A DNA stretch of 64,000 nt from Prorocentrum cordatum. Taxonomy: Eukaryota > Sar > Dinophyceae > Prorocentrales > Prorocentraceae. Both the position numbers and the translations under genes were made by a program. The stretch covers positions 220,001 to 284,000 of the forward strand of contig CAUYUJ010014333.1 of assembly GCA_963575745.1 (NCBI GenBank), in the 5' to 3' direction. The first letter of the stretch is position 1. Every line of letters starts with the position of its first letter. This document shows, piece after piece, positions 23,565-36,100 of the stretch. Below the pieces are notes generated by a model. The model saw only the letters and a program-made list of their open reading frames with translations, was not told the DNA's origin and did not search any database.

Positions 23565-24608
23565 CTGAGGCAGGCTGAGGCCGAGGCAGGCTGAGGCCGA
23601 GGCAGGCTGAGGCTGAGGCTGAGGCACGCCGAGGCAGGCTGAGGCTGAGGCTGACGCAGGCTGAGGCCGAGGCAGGCTGAGGCTGAGGCAGGCTGAGGCT
23701 GAGGCCGAGGCAGGCTGAGGCCGAGGCAGGTTGAGGCTGAGGCAGGCTGAGACTGAGGCTGAGGCAGGCTGAGGCTGAGGCTGAGGCTGATGCAGGCTGA
23801 GACTGAGCGGCTGACGCTGAGGCTGAGGCAGGCTGAGGCTGAGGCCGAGGCAGGCTGAGGCTGAGGCTGAGGCAGGCTGAGGCAGGCTGAGGCTGAGGCT
23901 GAAGCTGAGGCAGGCTGAGGCTGAGGCTGAGGCTGAGGCTGAGGCTGAGGCTGAGGCAGGCTGAGGCTGAGACAGGCTGAGGCTGAGGCCGAGGCAGGCT
24001 GAGGTCGAGGCAGGCTGAGGCTGAGGATGATGCAGGCTGAGGCTGAGGCTGAGGCCGAGGCAGGCTGAGGCTGAGGCTGATGCAAGCCGAGGCAGGCTGA
24101 GGCTGAGGCTGAGGCAGATGCTGAGGCAGGCTGAGGCTGAGACAGGCTGAGGCTGAGGCTGAGGCAGGCTGAGGTCGAGGCAGGCTGAGGCTGAGGCCGA
24201 GGCAGTCTCAGGCCGAGACAGGCTGAGGCTGAGACTGAGGCTGAGGCTGAGGATGAGGCCGAGGCAGGCCGAAGCTGCGACAAGGTGAGGCTGAATGAGG
24301 GGGGGGAAGGGGGGGGGGAGGAGGGGAGGCTGAGGCAGGCTGAGGCCGGCAGGCTGAGGCCGAGGCAGGCTGAGGCTGAGGCTGAGGCAAGCCGAGGCAG
24401 GCTGAGGCTGAGGCTGAGGCTGAGGCTGAGGCTGAGGCAGGCTGAGGCTGAGTCAGGCTGAGGCTGAGGCTGACGCAGGCTGAGGCCGAGGCAGGCTGAG
24501 GCTGAGGCTGAGGCAGGCTGAGGCTGAGGCCGAGGCAGGCTGAGGCTGAGGCTAATGCAAGCCGAGGCAGGCTGAGGCTGAGGCTGAGGCTGATGCAGGC
24601 TGAGGCAT
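23565..24608 (-). repeat. CAGCCT hexamer block of copy A
   Basis: About 1 kb of CAGCCT with CTGCCT and CGGCCT variants on the minus strand. It has no stop in the three minus-strand frames, which explains a 525-codon open frame of Ser/Ala/Leu/Pro/Gln. I do not treat that as a gene. Confidence 0.95.
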
Positions 24609-24865
24609 CCGTAGGAATCCATAGGAACCCTTAGGAATTCCTAGGAATCTTTAGAAATCCGTAGGCATCCTTAGGAATCTCTAGGCATAGTTAAGCATCC
24701 TCAGGAATCCTTAGGAATCCTTGGGATTCCTCAGGAATCCTTCGGAATCCCTGAGAATCTCTAGGAATCAGGATTCCTAAGGATTCCTACGGTTTCCTAA
24801 GGATTCCTATGGATTCCTAAGGATGCCTAAGGATGCCGTAGGAATCCCTAGGAATCCTTAAGATT
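24608..24865. repeat. 10-bp AGGAATCCTT repeat that inverts midway
   Basis: From 24608 to about 24770 the word runs as AGGAATCCTT; from about 24770 to 24840 it runs as GGATTCCTAA; the first orientation then resumes. The block can fold on itself over about 160 bp. It is absent from copies B and C. Confidence 0.75.
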
Positions 24866-25022
24866 CCATTGGACCCTAAGGCCGTTGCCACTGCGACTGT
24901 CATTGCGAATGCGACTGCGACTGCGAGAACAGCAGAATTCTACAACTGGATTCTCACCTGAATCTTAGGGGGAATGCTTCCAGATATGCTTATACACATC
25001 GCTGTTAGGTTGCTTTGCCGGG

Positions 25023-27180
25023 ATAACCATTGATTTAACCAGTTTTAGACATTACGTGGATTGCGTGCTGCGGCGGCGGCGGCGGCGGAAGCGGCGGCGG
25101 CGGCGGCGGATTGGCCCCCAGCAGCTGCCCATCCAAAGACGACTGCTGAATATGCTAAGGCTCGGGCCAGACTCGGGTGCTACATATGTGTTGGGAGGGC
25201 GGGCGGGAGTGAGCGAGACGGCTTGCAGGGAGTCTTGACCCCTCTCCCTACCTCCTTCCCCTGAATCTGGACGGGCGGTGCCGCGACCCACTGGAGCGTC
25301 CAAAACGGCCTCGGCGAGGAAGACAAAATCCGCCGACCCTGTCGGCGTGTGTGAGGGGCTTGTCCGTTCAAGTCATCATCTCAGTCATTCGTTGGTCGTC
25401 GTCTCTGTCGCCCCCATTCCCTGCATCCCCCCTTTCCCTGGGCTCGTCGAAGCTCCTCTTTCCCAGGGACCTCCTCAGCGCGCCAGTCAAAACGAAAATC
25501 AACAACGTCGCAATTGAGTCGAAGGGAAGCCCCTTCCCTTCGATCCCTCCCCTGCCGGAGGGGGGGGTCTAAAGGGGGGGGGGTCAGACGCCCAGGGGGG
25601 GGGGGTCAGATGCGACGCCCCCCCTGGGAGTCACGGAACCCCAAAAAAAAACCCAAGACGGGCCAAGAATGCCCCGAGAGGCCCCAGAGACAGCCCAAGA
25701 CGCCGAACGATCTGTCCAAGACGCCTTGACGGAGCACACGGGGGGCCGAGAGCGGCAAGGGCCACGCATCCCTGCAATGTGAGCAAGCCTTCTGCGCGTC
25801 GGAAGCAGCCAGTGCGGGTGGCGGCGGAACGGGCGAGTAGCGACGATCGAACAGCAGTTCGCGCCGTGGGACAGGCACGTCGTAAGCAGACTGAAGGCAG
25901 TCAGCCGCTCGTCGACACCAGTGAAATGGCCAGCTTGCATGCAGGCGCTCGACGGACGGCAAACCGGATCGCCAAAACCGGCAGGGCGACGAAGGAGTCG
26001 GATCCCGCCCGGAGAGCAGCGGGCAAGCCGAAGAGAGAGGGCCCAAGGGCGCTCTTTTGTGCCGACCAGCGGCGCGTCTGGACCAGGGGGCAGCTCGCCG
26101 TGGCGGCAAATCGCGGCAGCGGGAGGGGGAACGGCCACCCTTCTGGGCCGAGGCGGCGGCGGTCCAGTTGGGAAAAGCAGGAGCAAAGAAACAGTGCGGC
26201 AGGGAGCGCGCCACCGAGGCCACGGCATCGAAGAGGAACACCGTGCAGTATTAGGCGCGAGCGCGAAGCTGCAGTAGCCACAGGGGGGGCGCGGACTGCG
26301 CTGGTAGGGGTGCCCTGAAAAGGGCAGCGGAGAGGCGGGGAGGGTGACGGGGGGGGCCCTCGACCGTCGGTGGCGCGACGGGCCCCCAGCGAGAGGGGGG
26401 ATGGCCGCGCCCAAGCGTGCACAGCCGATGGCGGGCCCCCTGCGGGCCCCAGGGGGAACAGGAAACACCTCGAGCAGAGGTGGAGCCTTGTGGGAAGGGG
26501 CGGCAACCACCCCACGGTGAGGCTGAAGTGTTTGTGAGGCGAGGACAAGCAGTGTGAGCAAACAGCAAGCCCAGGGGGGATTGCACGGCGGGGCTTCAGC
26601 GTTGCTGGATGGCGACCTGGAGCACTTGGCGCGGCACGCCTGACTAACGGGGGGCGCCCATAGGAACCATGCCCAGGGAGGGGAGCAGTGCTGGAGGCCG
26701 CGGTGCTGAACGAACCTGACGCCGTGAGCAAGGCCGAGGCCGAAGACAGCGACGTGCCGTTGGAGCAGCGGCGCCTCTGGTTGCGCCCGTGCTCGAGCAG
26801 GTTGTGCAGCACGGGCCTGTTTTGGCCGCTGGTGTAGTGCGTGCTGTCGGCGAGCTGCACGTCTGTGGCGCAGAACGTGGTACAGTATGACGACACACCG
26901 TGCGTGTAGCAATGGGCGCAGCCACCGACGTGCTGCGGTTGAACCCGCGAGCGGCCGCCAAGCACGCCGCGGTGAGGGATGTGCCAACGCTCGAAGCCGC
27001 GGTGTGGGGCGAGCAGGGTGGCCTTCAACGCCCTCGGGCGTTGGCCCCGCTGACCGCGTCGAGAGCGAACTGAGGGCGTAGCCGCTGGAGCGGCCTGAAC
27101 GACTTGCCATGAGCCTGGACGGCCAGGAACGATGCATCCGTCAATGTTGCCCACCCTCCAGGGGCGGCTGCTGCAACTGC
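25023..27180. other. GC-rich sequence, no gene recognised
   Basis: Contains a CGG tract (25070-25112), G-runs near 25560-25610 and long overlapping open frames on both strands typical of high-GC DNA. None carries a motif that I can defend. Confidence 0.4.
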
Positions 27181-27424
27181 AGGGCCGGGAGTTGCTTCTG
27201 CTGCACCAGGGGGGTACCAGGGGCAGATGCTGAAGCTGTTGCGCCAGGTGCGGAGACTGCTGCCGCTGCTGCTGAGCCAAGTACGCACGTGGTGGCGCCA
27301 GGACCTCCCAGGGGCGCGGACAGGAGTGAAGAGCAGGGGAGAATGCCGCTGCCGTTGCTGCAGCCCGCCAGGGGACCGGGCGGCTGTTGCTACTCTTGTT
27401 GCTGCAACACTTACTGCTGCGGTG

Positions 27425-27840
<416 letters not shown>

Positions 27841-28265
27841 CGCCCCATGGGCGGCCGAGGTCGTCGCTCGTCGGCCGCAGTCGTCGGACGGCGTCGCCAG
27901 GGGCGCAGCTAACGGCTGCAATTATTGGCGTACATGGAACGACCAGGGACGCATCTAACGGCTGCAAGTACTGCTGCACCAGGGGGGGGTCCAAGGGCAG
28001 CTGCTGAAGCTGTAGCGCCAGGTGCGGGGGCTGTTGGCGCCGCTGCTGCGCCTGGCACGCACCTGGTGGCGCCCAGACCTCCCAGGGGCGCGGACAGGAG
28101 TGATGTGCAAGGGCGATTGTTGCTGCAGCCGTTGACACGCACCATCTGAATTCGCACCTGGCTGAACTCACACCCGACAAAACTCGCGCCAGCTGAAACA
28201 CACCCTTGTCCCGAGCCGTCACTGACGCATGATACCTCATCACGTTGTCGTCGGCGTATACAGGG

Positions 28266-28400
28266 CGTATTACTAATGGCCACAAGCGCTGGGGTAAAAT
28301 AGTCGCCGATGTCGAGTCAGGTCGTCTCGTCGACGTCGACGCCTCCAGGGGGGTGGCTAACGACTAAAAGCACTGGTGTAAAAAAATCGCCGATGCACTG
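28266..28400 (+). repeat. Short GTCGTC-CGTCGACG repeat, first locus
   Basis: Carries AATAGTCGCCGATGTCGAG-type and GGGGTGGCTAACG-type words that recur at 30225-30520, where about four copies follow each other at roughly 90-bp spacing. Confidence 0.6.
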
Positions 28401-30224
28401 CCCCGATTCCAGCGCCGACCCAAAGATATGTTCCAGCTCCAGATCTGGCCCAGGCGCCCGCGCCCCTGCACGCAGACGCCTTCCCAGGGGCGCCAGCTCC
28501 AGCTCCAGCTCCAGCCCCCGCGTCGTCGCCGTCGTCGTCGTCCGCTTTCCCATGGGCGGCCGAGGTCGTCGCTCGTCGGACGTAATCGTCGGACGACGTC
28601 GCCAGGGGCGCAACGAACGGCTGCGTGAACTGGTGCAAATGGAACGACTAGGGGCGCAGCTAACGGCTGCAAGTGTTGGTGTACATGGAACGACGGTCGG
28701 CGGTCGCAGTCGTCAGTCGGCGTCCCCAGGGGCGCAGTTAACGGCTCTGGTGGCCGCCGGCGCAGCGCCCGCCCCCCAGGCGGCTGCTGCAGCTGCAAAA
28801 CCAAAGAAAATACTGAAATCGCACCCGGCTGAACTCGCACCCGAGCGGCCCAGACGGACTCGCACCTGCTGAACTCGCACACGGCTGAACTCGCACCCGA
28901 CAGAACTCGCACCAGCTGAGTTCACACCTTTGTCCAAGGGGTGGCTTCTGCTGCACCAGGAGGGGGTCCAAGGGCAGCTGCTGAAGCCGTTGCGCCAGGT
29001 GCGGGGGCTGCTGCCGCTGCTGCTGCGCCTGGCATGCACCTGGTGGCGCCCAGACCTCCCAGGGGCGCGGCCAAAAGTGAGGAGCAGGGGCAATGGCTGC
29101 TGCGACCGCTGACTCGCACCAGCTGGACCTTCACCCGGCTGAACTCACACTATACAGAACTCGCACCAGCGGACCTCACAAACTTGCCCCAGTGGTGGCC
29201 TCTGCCGCACAACGAGGGGGTCCAGGGGCAGCTGCTGAAGCTGTTGCGCTAGGTGCGGGGGTTGCTGCCGCTGCTGCTGCCCCTGGCATGCACCTGGTGG
29301 CGCCCAGTGTTCCAAGGGGCGCGGACAGGAGTGATGAGCAGGGAGGATAGCTGCTGCTGCCGCTGATTCGCACCAGCTGAACTCGCACCTGGCTGAACTC
29401 ACACCCGACAAAACTCGCACCAGGTGAACTCACACCCTTGCCCCAGGGCTGGCTTCTGCTGCACCAGGGGGCGTCCAAAGGCAGCTGCTGAAACTGTTGC
29501 GCCACTACGGGGGTTGTTGGCGCTGCTGCTGCGCCTGGCGTGCACCTGGTGGCGCCCTGACCTCCCAGGGGCGCGGGCAAGAGTGAGTGATGAGCAGGGG
29601 CGATAGCTGGTGCTGCCGCTGACTCGCACCAGCTGAAATCGCACCCGGCTGAACTCACACCCGACAGAACTCGCACCAGGTGAACTCACACCCTTGTCCC
29701 AGGGGCGGCTTCTGCTGCACCAGAGAGGGCCCGGGGGCAACTGTTGAAACTGTTTCGCCAGATGTTGCGCCTGGCATGCAACTTGTGGCGCCGTCCTCCC
29801 AGGGGCGCGGACAGGACTGAGGAGCAGGGGCGATTGCCGCTGCTGCCGCTGACTCGGACCAGCTGAACTCGCACCCGGCTGAACTTACACCCGACAGAAC
29901 TCGCACCAGCGGAACTCACACCCTTGTCCCAGGAGGGGTTTCTGCTGGACCAGGGGGGGGTCCAGGGGCAGCTGCTGAAGCTGTTGCGCCAGGTGCGGGG
30001 GCTGCTGCCGCTGCTGCTGCGCCTGGCACGCGCCTGGCGGCGCCCAGTGTTCCCAGAGGCGCGGACAGGAGTGATGTGCAGGGGCGATTGCTGCTGCAGC
30101 CGTTGACTCGCACAAGCAGAACCCGCACCTGGCTGAACTCACACCCGACAGAACTTGCACCAGCTGAACTCACAACCTGGCCCCGAACCGTCACTGACGC
30201 AGGATACCTCAACATGTTGTCGTC

Positions 30225-30520
30225 GGCGTATCCAACGGCAACAAGCACTGGTGTAACATAGCCGCCGATGTCGAGACGTGTCGTCTCGTCGTCGTCGACG
30301 CCGCCCAGGGGGTGGCTAACGGCCACAAGCACGGGAATAAAATAATCGCCGGTGTCGAATCGTATCGTCTCGTCGTCGTCGACGTCTTCAGGGGCGTGGC
30401 TAACGGCCTCAAGTACTAATGTGACAGAGTCGTCGAGGTCGTTGTCGAAGTCGCGGTCGGAATCGCGATCTGATCAAGGATCAACACTTCCAGGGGCGTA
30501 GCTAACGGCTGCAAGAACTG
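30225..30520 (+). repeat. About 90-bp GTGGCTAACGGC repeat, 3-4 copies
   Basis: Each copy has a TCGTCGTCGACG run, CAGGGG, GTGGCTAACGGCC and AAGCACTGGTGTAA-type words. Confidence 0.65.
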
Positions 30521-31345
30521 GCGTGAAAGGATATGATCGGTCAGCCACGCGACGCGGGCCAGCGGCACCGAGAGGTGCAACAACGAGATTGAGGGGGTCG
30601 GAAGCCTGATCGCTGCTGATCGCGTCGCTGGCGCCGCGGCGCCAGCGGCGCCCGCGGCAGCCGCGGCGCCGGCGGCACCGGCGGCGCCAGGGCGCCAGCG
30701 GCGCCAGCGGCGCCAGCGGCGCCAGCGACGCGAGCCGCACAGGCGGCCGCCCGCAGCCGCCGGCGTCGCGCCGCAGCGGACACCATCGGCGCCAAGGGGC
30801 CCGCGCCTGGCCGGGGGCGTGCTCGAGCCCTGACCCAGGAGGGAAGGGGATTCGCGAAACGTCAAAAATTCTGATTGCGGTGGGGGCCCCTGATGGACGC
30901 ACGGCGTCAGCACGCTTCTACGACAGCGCCCACCGGAACAATGACATCCAAGGCTCCCGAGGGGGCGGCGGTGCGGCGTAAACCAATGAACCGTAAGAAA
31001 AACATTATGCTACCGGAATTCCCCACATAAGGCTGAGGCGGGGCCTCCGCTGGACGGGTGGACGGGGCACGAAACCTAGGAGGCAGCACAGTATCTGAAC
31101 ACCCTCGCCGCTCAGGGGAGGCATCTTTGGAGACACGGGAGGGCACGAAACCTGTGAAATGCAAGGAAAACTGCGCTTGGCAGCGTGCTCTTCTGCAGCG
31201 CAGAGAAGCTTTTGGGGCGAACAAGAGCAGGAAAGCCGATACAATGGGACGGAAGGAGAAGAGGAAGGAGAAGAGGAAAGGCAGACAATAGCGAGGATGA
31301 CGATGGTAATTGCGGGTGCGTGGGGTGACGTGGACGGCCTTCGGC
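30520..31345. other. Unassigned sequence with a 9-bp GGCGCCAGC run
   Basis: GGCGCCAGC repeats in tandem at 30690-30728 within a larger GC-rich block (30625-30735). Two diverged copies of the 77-bp repeat described to the right lie at about 31020-31165. The word CGCGAAACGTCAAAAATTC at about 30853 belongs to a dispersed motif also found at 36.8, 39.0 and 56.4 kb. No gene is recognised. Confidence 0.5.
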
Positions 31346-31440
31346 GCTCCTCTTCCTCCTCCTCCTCCTCCTCCTCCTCCTTTTCCGTCCTCCTCCTCCT
31401 CCTCCTCCTCCTCCTGCATCTCCTCCTCCTCCTCCTCCTC
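31345..31440 (+). repeat. (TCC)n tract
   Basis: TCC repeats interrupted by TTTTCCGTCC and TGCATC, at the left edge of the 77-bp tandem array. Confidence 0.95.
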
Positions 31441-31454
31441 TCATGGCCATCGCA

Positions 31455-32335
31455 CGAAACCTGATAAATCACATGGTGTTCGAATACTGTCCTCGCTCAG
31501 GCAGGGCCTCTCTGGAGGGGCGGGAGGGGCGGTGGGAGGAGCACGGATAAATCATATGGTATGCGGATGCTGTCCTCGCTCAGGCGGGGCCTCCCTGGAC
31601 AGGTGGGACGTAACCGGATCAATCACATGGTATCCGAATACTGTCCTCGCTCAGGCGGGGCCTCCCTGGAGGGGTGGGAAGGGCTGTGGGAGAGGCACGA
31701 AACCTGATAAATAACATGGTATGCGAATGCCCTCCTCGCTCAGGCGGGGCTTTCGTGGTGAGGTGGGAGGGGCACGTTTCCTGATAAATCACATGGTATC
31801 CGAATACTGTCCTCGCTCAGGCGGGGCCTCCCTGGACGGGTGGGAGGGGCACGTAACCTAAGAATTCGCATGGTATCCGAATACTGTCCTCGCTCAGGCG
31901 GGGCCTCCCTGGACGGTTGGGAGGGGCCCGTAACCTGATCAATCATATGGTATCCGAATGCTGTCCTCGCTCAGGCGGGGCCTCCCTGGACGGTTGGGAG
32001 GGGCACGTAACCTGATCAATCACATGGTATCCGAATACTGTCCTCGCTCAGGCGGGGCCTCCCTGGGCGGGTGGGAGGGGCACGTATCCTGATCAATCAC
32101 ATGGTATCCGAATACTGTCCTCGCTCAGGCGGGGCCTCCCTGGACGGGTGGGAGGGGCACGTAACCTGATCAATCACATGGTATCCGAATGTTGTCCTCG
32201 CTCAGGCGGGGGCTCCCTGGAGGGGTGGGAAGGGCGGTGGGAGGGGCACGAAACTTGAAAAATCATGCGGTATTCGAATACACTCCTCGCTCAGGCGGGG
32301 TCTACCTGGAGGGTGGGAGGGGTACAACATCATAC
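31455..32335 (+). repeat. 77-bp tandem repeat, about 11 copies
   Basis: Unit: CCTGATCAATCACATGGTAT, then CCGAATACTGTCCTCGCTC, then AGGCGGGGCCTCCCTGGA, then a CGGGTGGGAGGGGCACGTAA-type end. Anchors at 32088 and 32165 give 77 bp. The central copies are nearly identical; the flanking ones are diverged. Confidence 0.9.
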
Positions 32336-32339
32336 GAAA

Positions 32340-32830
32340 TCAGATGATATGGTTTTGCATGATATCTTATGGTATCGTGTGGCATAGTATGGTATCGTTT
32401 TGCGATGGCATGTGGAACAGGAAGCGGGAGAAGGAGAAGTAGAAGGAGAAGGTGTTCTTGGAAAACAAGAACCACACTCAGGATGTGGGGAAGTAGTGTT
32501 TGCCAGTCTGTCAAAGGAGACCATGCTGATCACACTTGGGCGCATGTCGAAAGCACACAACTTGCACTTCAAGGCTTGCACCATATAGCGTGCACACTCA
32601 AAGGCAGGATATCACAGTTTGGGGTCCATGCTGGCGAACATGATTTTCTCGACCGCGAAGATATTCTGGCATACTCGTTCCCAGCCAGCTCGTATACCGA
32701 CTAAGGCAACCTCCACCCCGCGCAAAGCGCACGTCCCCCGTCTCGGAGGTCGCCGCGCGGGGGCTCTGCGCAACAGGGCTGTACGAGCTCGCAGGGCTGT
32801 ACGAGGCGCCAGTCCAGCACACACCAACAA
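32340..32830 (-). other. Protein-like stretch downstream of the G8 gene
   Basis: Same strand as the G8 gene and 3' of it. Two adjoining minus-strand frames read GWERVCQNIFAVEKIMFASM (about 32695-32630) and, across a stop, YMVQALKCKLCAFDMRPSVI (about 32590-32530). Composition is protein-like but I recognise no family. It could be a fragment of another retrocopy or of a 3' untranslated region. Confidence 0.2.
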
Positions 32831-33160
32831 CTCAACTGTAAAGGATGGTGCTCATCAGCATCTGGCAAAGGCAGATGGGCTGCCCTCTGTGGGCTTCGCC
32901 GCAGCTAGCCCGCCTTCGCGGCGCGGCCGCGCAGCCCGTGCAGCGCGCCATGGGGCCCTGCCGCGCATGTGGCGGCGGGGCGGGCCCTGCAGAGCCACGC
33001 GCGGATCTGTGCGGCGCACCCCCTTGACGTGATATATAGCGGGGGCGCGCGCACCGCGGTGGCTCCCGCGCCAGGGCCCCACCTGCCCACCGGCCTGCGC
33101 CGCACCCGACCTGCCGTCGGCCTGCCCCGCTCGGCCTACCCCGCCTGTGCCTGGCCAGCG

Positions 33161-36100
33161 CTACCGCGGAGGCGCGCACGCACACTGGCCGGCGCAGGCC
33201 TCGTTGACGATCTCGTACGACAGCTGCACCGGCTGCCCGTTGCTCAGGATCCAGTCGACACGGTTCCGGCACGAGTCGGAACCACCGTACATCATGTTCC
33301 CGCTGTACTCGCACTGCGCGTCGCACTCGCCTGTGGGGCTCGGCGACGGCGCCTGGCATGAGCACTGCCCGGTGCACTCCTCGTTGACCTGGCTCGTGGC
33401 CGCCGCCGCACTCTTGCCGCCGTGCTCGACCAGCCAGCTGATGCGACCGCGGCACGAATGCGAGCCACCATTGTAGTTGCAAGGCGCGTCGCAGCCTCCA
33501 CCCGACGTAGGTGGCACCATGGGCACCAGCGTAGTGCCCGAAGTCGGTGCTGGCGTAGATGCGGCCGGAAGTGCGCACGCACACTGGCCGGCGCAAGCCT
33601 CGTTGACGATCTCGTACGACAGCTGCACCGGCTGCCCGTTGCTCAGGATCCAGTCGACACGGTTCCGGCACGAGTCGGAACCACCGTACATCATGTTACC
33701 GCTGTACTCGCACTGCGCGTCGCACTCGCCTGTGGGGCTCGGCGAAGTCGGAGCTGGCGTAGATGTCGCGGAAGGTGCTGCTGTGGGCGCTGGCGTGATG
33801 CCCGAAGTCGGTGCTGGCGTAGATGCGGCGGAGGGCTCTGGCGCCTGGCAAGAGCACTGCCCGCTGCACTCCTCGTTGACCTGGCTCGTGGCCGCCGCCG
33901 CACTCTTGCCACCGTGCTCGACCAGCCAGCTGATGCGACCGCGGCACGAATGCGAGCCACCATTGTAGTTGCAAGGCGCGTCGCACCCCCCTTCTGGCAA
34001 TGTGGGCTCCACAGCGCCGTGCTGCACCGGAACGTACTGGCGCCGGCGTCGTCGGTGGGCCCGCTCCAGAGTGGTAGCCTCAGCCTGCCCAGCCAACCAA
34101 CGGAATTTCTGCCCGCAGTCTCCCAAGGCTGCCCCCGTCTCGGGCCCTGTCTGGCCGCTGGCAAAGAAGCGCCGGTCTGAGTCCGCGGCGGCTATGCAGG
34201 AGACTTGGCCGCGGTCGGTGACCAGGGTGAGGGTCACGGCCTCGGCGGCGTTGCCCAAGCTCTGCGACGCATGGGGGTCTGAGAACTCGACGATGATGTC
34301 GCCAGGCTGGCCAGCGTCTGGCAGCCACCTAAGACCTTCCACAGTGTAGCTGGCCCCAGCAACCACAGGGGCCGCATAGCTGCCCTGATTGTTCCACGTG
34401 CGGCTGGGGTCGTGGAAGGGGGGGTTCCACCAGAGGCTGCCAACGTTCATGCCGAATGTAGGCTCAGAGTCGTCACGACTGACACCTTCATAGCCAGGAC
34501 CGCGAATGGTGATGCGCCCGAAATTGGGACCGAATATGTTCAAGCGGCGAACCGGAGTGGTCTTCGCGCAGCCAAAACCTCCACCCCACTTGCCGAGGGG
34601 GCCCTGGCATCCAGGCACGAGCGCGAAGCCGTTCAGGTGCGGGCTGACAATCGCTCCGTAGCCATCCAAAGACTCGTCGGCCGCCACCCACAGGATCCGG
34701 ACCGGATCGCCGCCGCTGCTGCCGAAGTTGATCACCTGCGCGCCACTGTCCCTGACCCAGCCGTACATGTGCGTCGTGGAGTCCAGGCCCACCAGGTGGT
34801 TCTGCACGTTGCAGGTCATGCCCTGGAGGGGGCCGCCCAGGTCGGGGCTGCCGAAGCAGTGCTGGGGGGAGTGGAGCTGCGCCCGTCCAGCCAGGGTCAC
34901 GCCCTCCATGGTGAAGGTGAACGCCCCCCCGGGAAGCCGAGCGGTGGTGTCCGCGAAGACGGAGTCGCGGATGTGAACGGCGTTCGGGTCGGCGAAGTTC
35001 TTCGACCGCTTCCAGTACATGCCCGTGTTGCAATCGACCGCTCTGAAGCGCAGGTACATGATGTCGCCGGCCGTGTACTGGCCAACGAAATCGTTGTGGT
35101 AGTCCAGGCAGTCCTCCACCACGGACGCTGGGACCACCCCGTTGTCCCTGCCATCGGGCGTGAGTTCCTGCCAGCACCTCTGCATGTCGATGACGTAGCC
35201 GTTCTCGTCACGGGGGCCCACGTTCCGCGGGAACTGGTTGTCTGGGTAGATGCCGAAGTAGGAGTTGTCGTGATTGACGTTCCCGCGCATGATCCCGTAT
35301 GGAAGGTGCCTCGGGCAGACCTTCCCATGTGCTTCCCCCTCGCCAAGGTGGTGGAGGCCGCCCGGTGTGAAGAGACCGTGCTGATGACCGACAATGTGGT
35401 TGCCGATAACGTCGTTAGTCACACCAACCATGTAGATGCCCACGCCCTCACCTGCGTTCGCGCCCTTTACGATGCAGTAAGGACCGCTGGGGCCCCCGCT
35501 GCGCTTTGAATCGTCCCAGTAAGGGCATATGATTGTGTTGTGGCTGATCGTGTTGTTCATCTCGTTCCCGTCCTCCGTGTAGATCCCGACCCCTCTGTTC
35601 ATCCAGAGGACGTTGGAGTCGACAGTGGTCCGGTGGGTCCCATGAATGGTGATGCCCGACTGGAAGGACTCGACAATGGCGTTGCCCTGGAAGATGCACT
35701 CTGGGCACTGCCCCAGCAAGTGGAAGTGCAGACAGTAGCGGCCCTTGATGCCGTTCTGGCCGCAGTACTCCACCCTCGCGTGACGCACCACGCCCACACT
35801 GCCTGGCCCCATCATCACGTGCAGTCCTTGGCGCGTGGCGAGGAAGTCCTGGTGGTCCCCGGTGATGAGCACGGAGCGCTCCATGTTCACCACCTCGGCG
35901 GCGAGCTCGAACTGCTGCCCCTCGACGTCCTTCATGCCGCCCATCCGCGCGGCCTGGAGCGGTGGCGACACGCGGAGCCCAGAGGGCAGCAGCTCCACGA
36001 TGGTGTGCTCGCTGGAGTCGCTCTGGCGGGCCCGCGTGGTGGCCACGCCGACGCGGTCCCCGACGCGCCAGCCCATGTCTCCCGGGTCGTGCTTCAGGGC

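Larger units (their letters stand above)
22995..25022 (-). mobile_element. Composite element copy A (inverted-repeat-bounded, satellite-filled)
   Basis: Read on the minus strand, the unit begins TTATCCCGGCAAAGCA, then ACCTAACAGCGA (24999-25010), and ends TCGCTGTTAGGT (22997-23008) followed by AA. The two 12-mers are perfect reverse complements. Inside, in element order: a conserved subterminal region with GTAGAATTCTGCTGTTCTCG, a 10-bp repeat block, a CAGCCT hexamer block, and 73-bp repeats. Copies B and C at 59.2-62.5 kb share both ends, the hexamer and the 73-bp block; the 10-bp block is seen only here. This isolated copy lies in opposite orientation 34 kb from the others. No transposase is visible. 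A non-autonomous DNA transposon is one reading; a macrosatellite monomer is the alternative. No clear target-site duplication is seen. Confidence 0.55.

Noticed and set aside
31455-32335. CRISPR-like look of the regularly spaced 77-bp (and 73-bp, 90-bp) repeats
   Set aside because: The whole unit is repeated, with no unique spacers. They are ordinary tandem repeats in a eukaryotic genome.
34655-34672. TCCGTAGCCAT on the plus strand
   Set aside because: It matches the first half of the SL but lies inside the G8 coding sequence, on the opposite strand, and the second half does not match.
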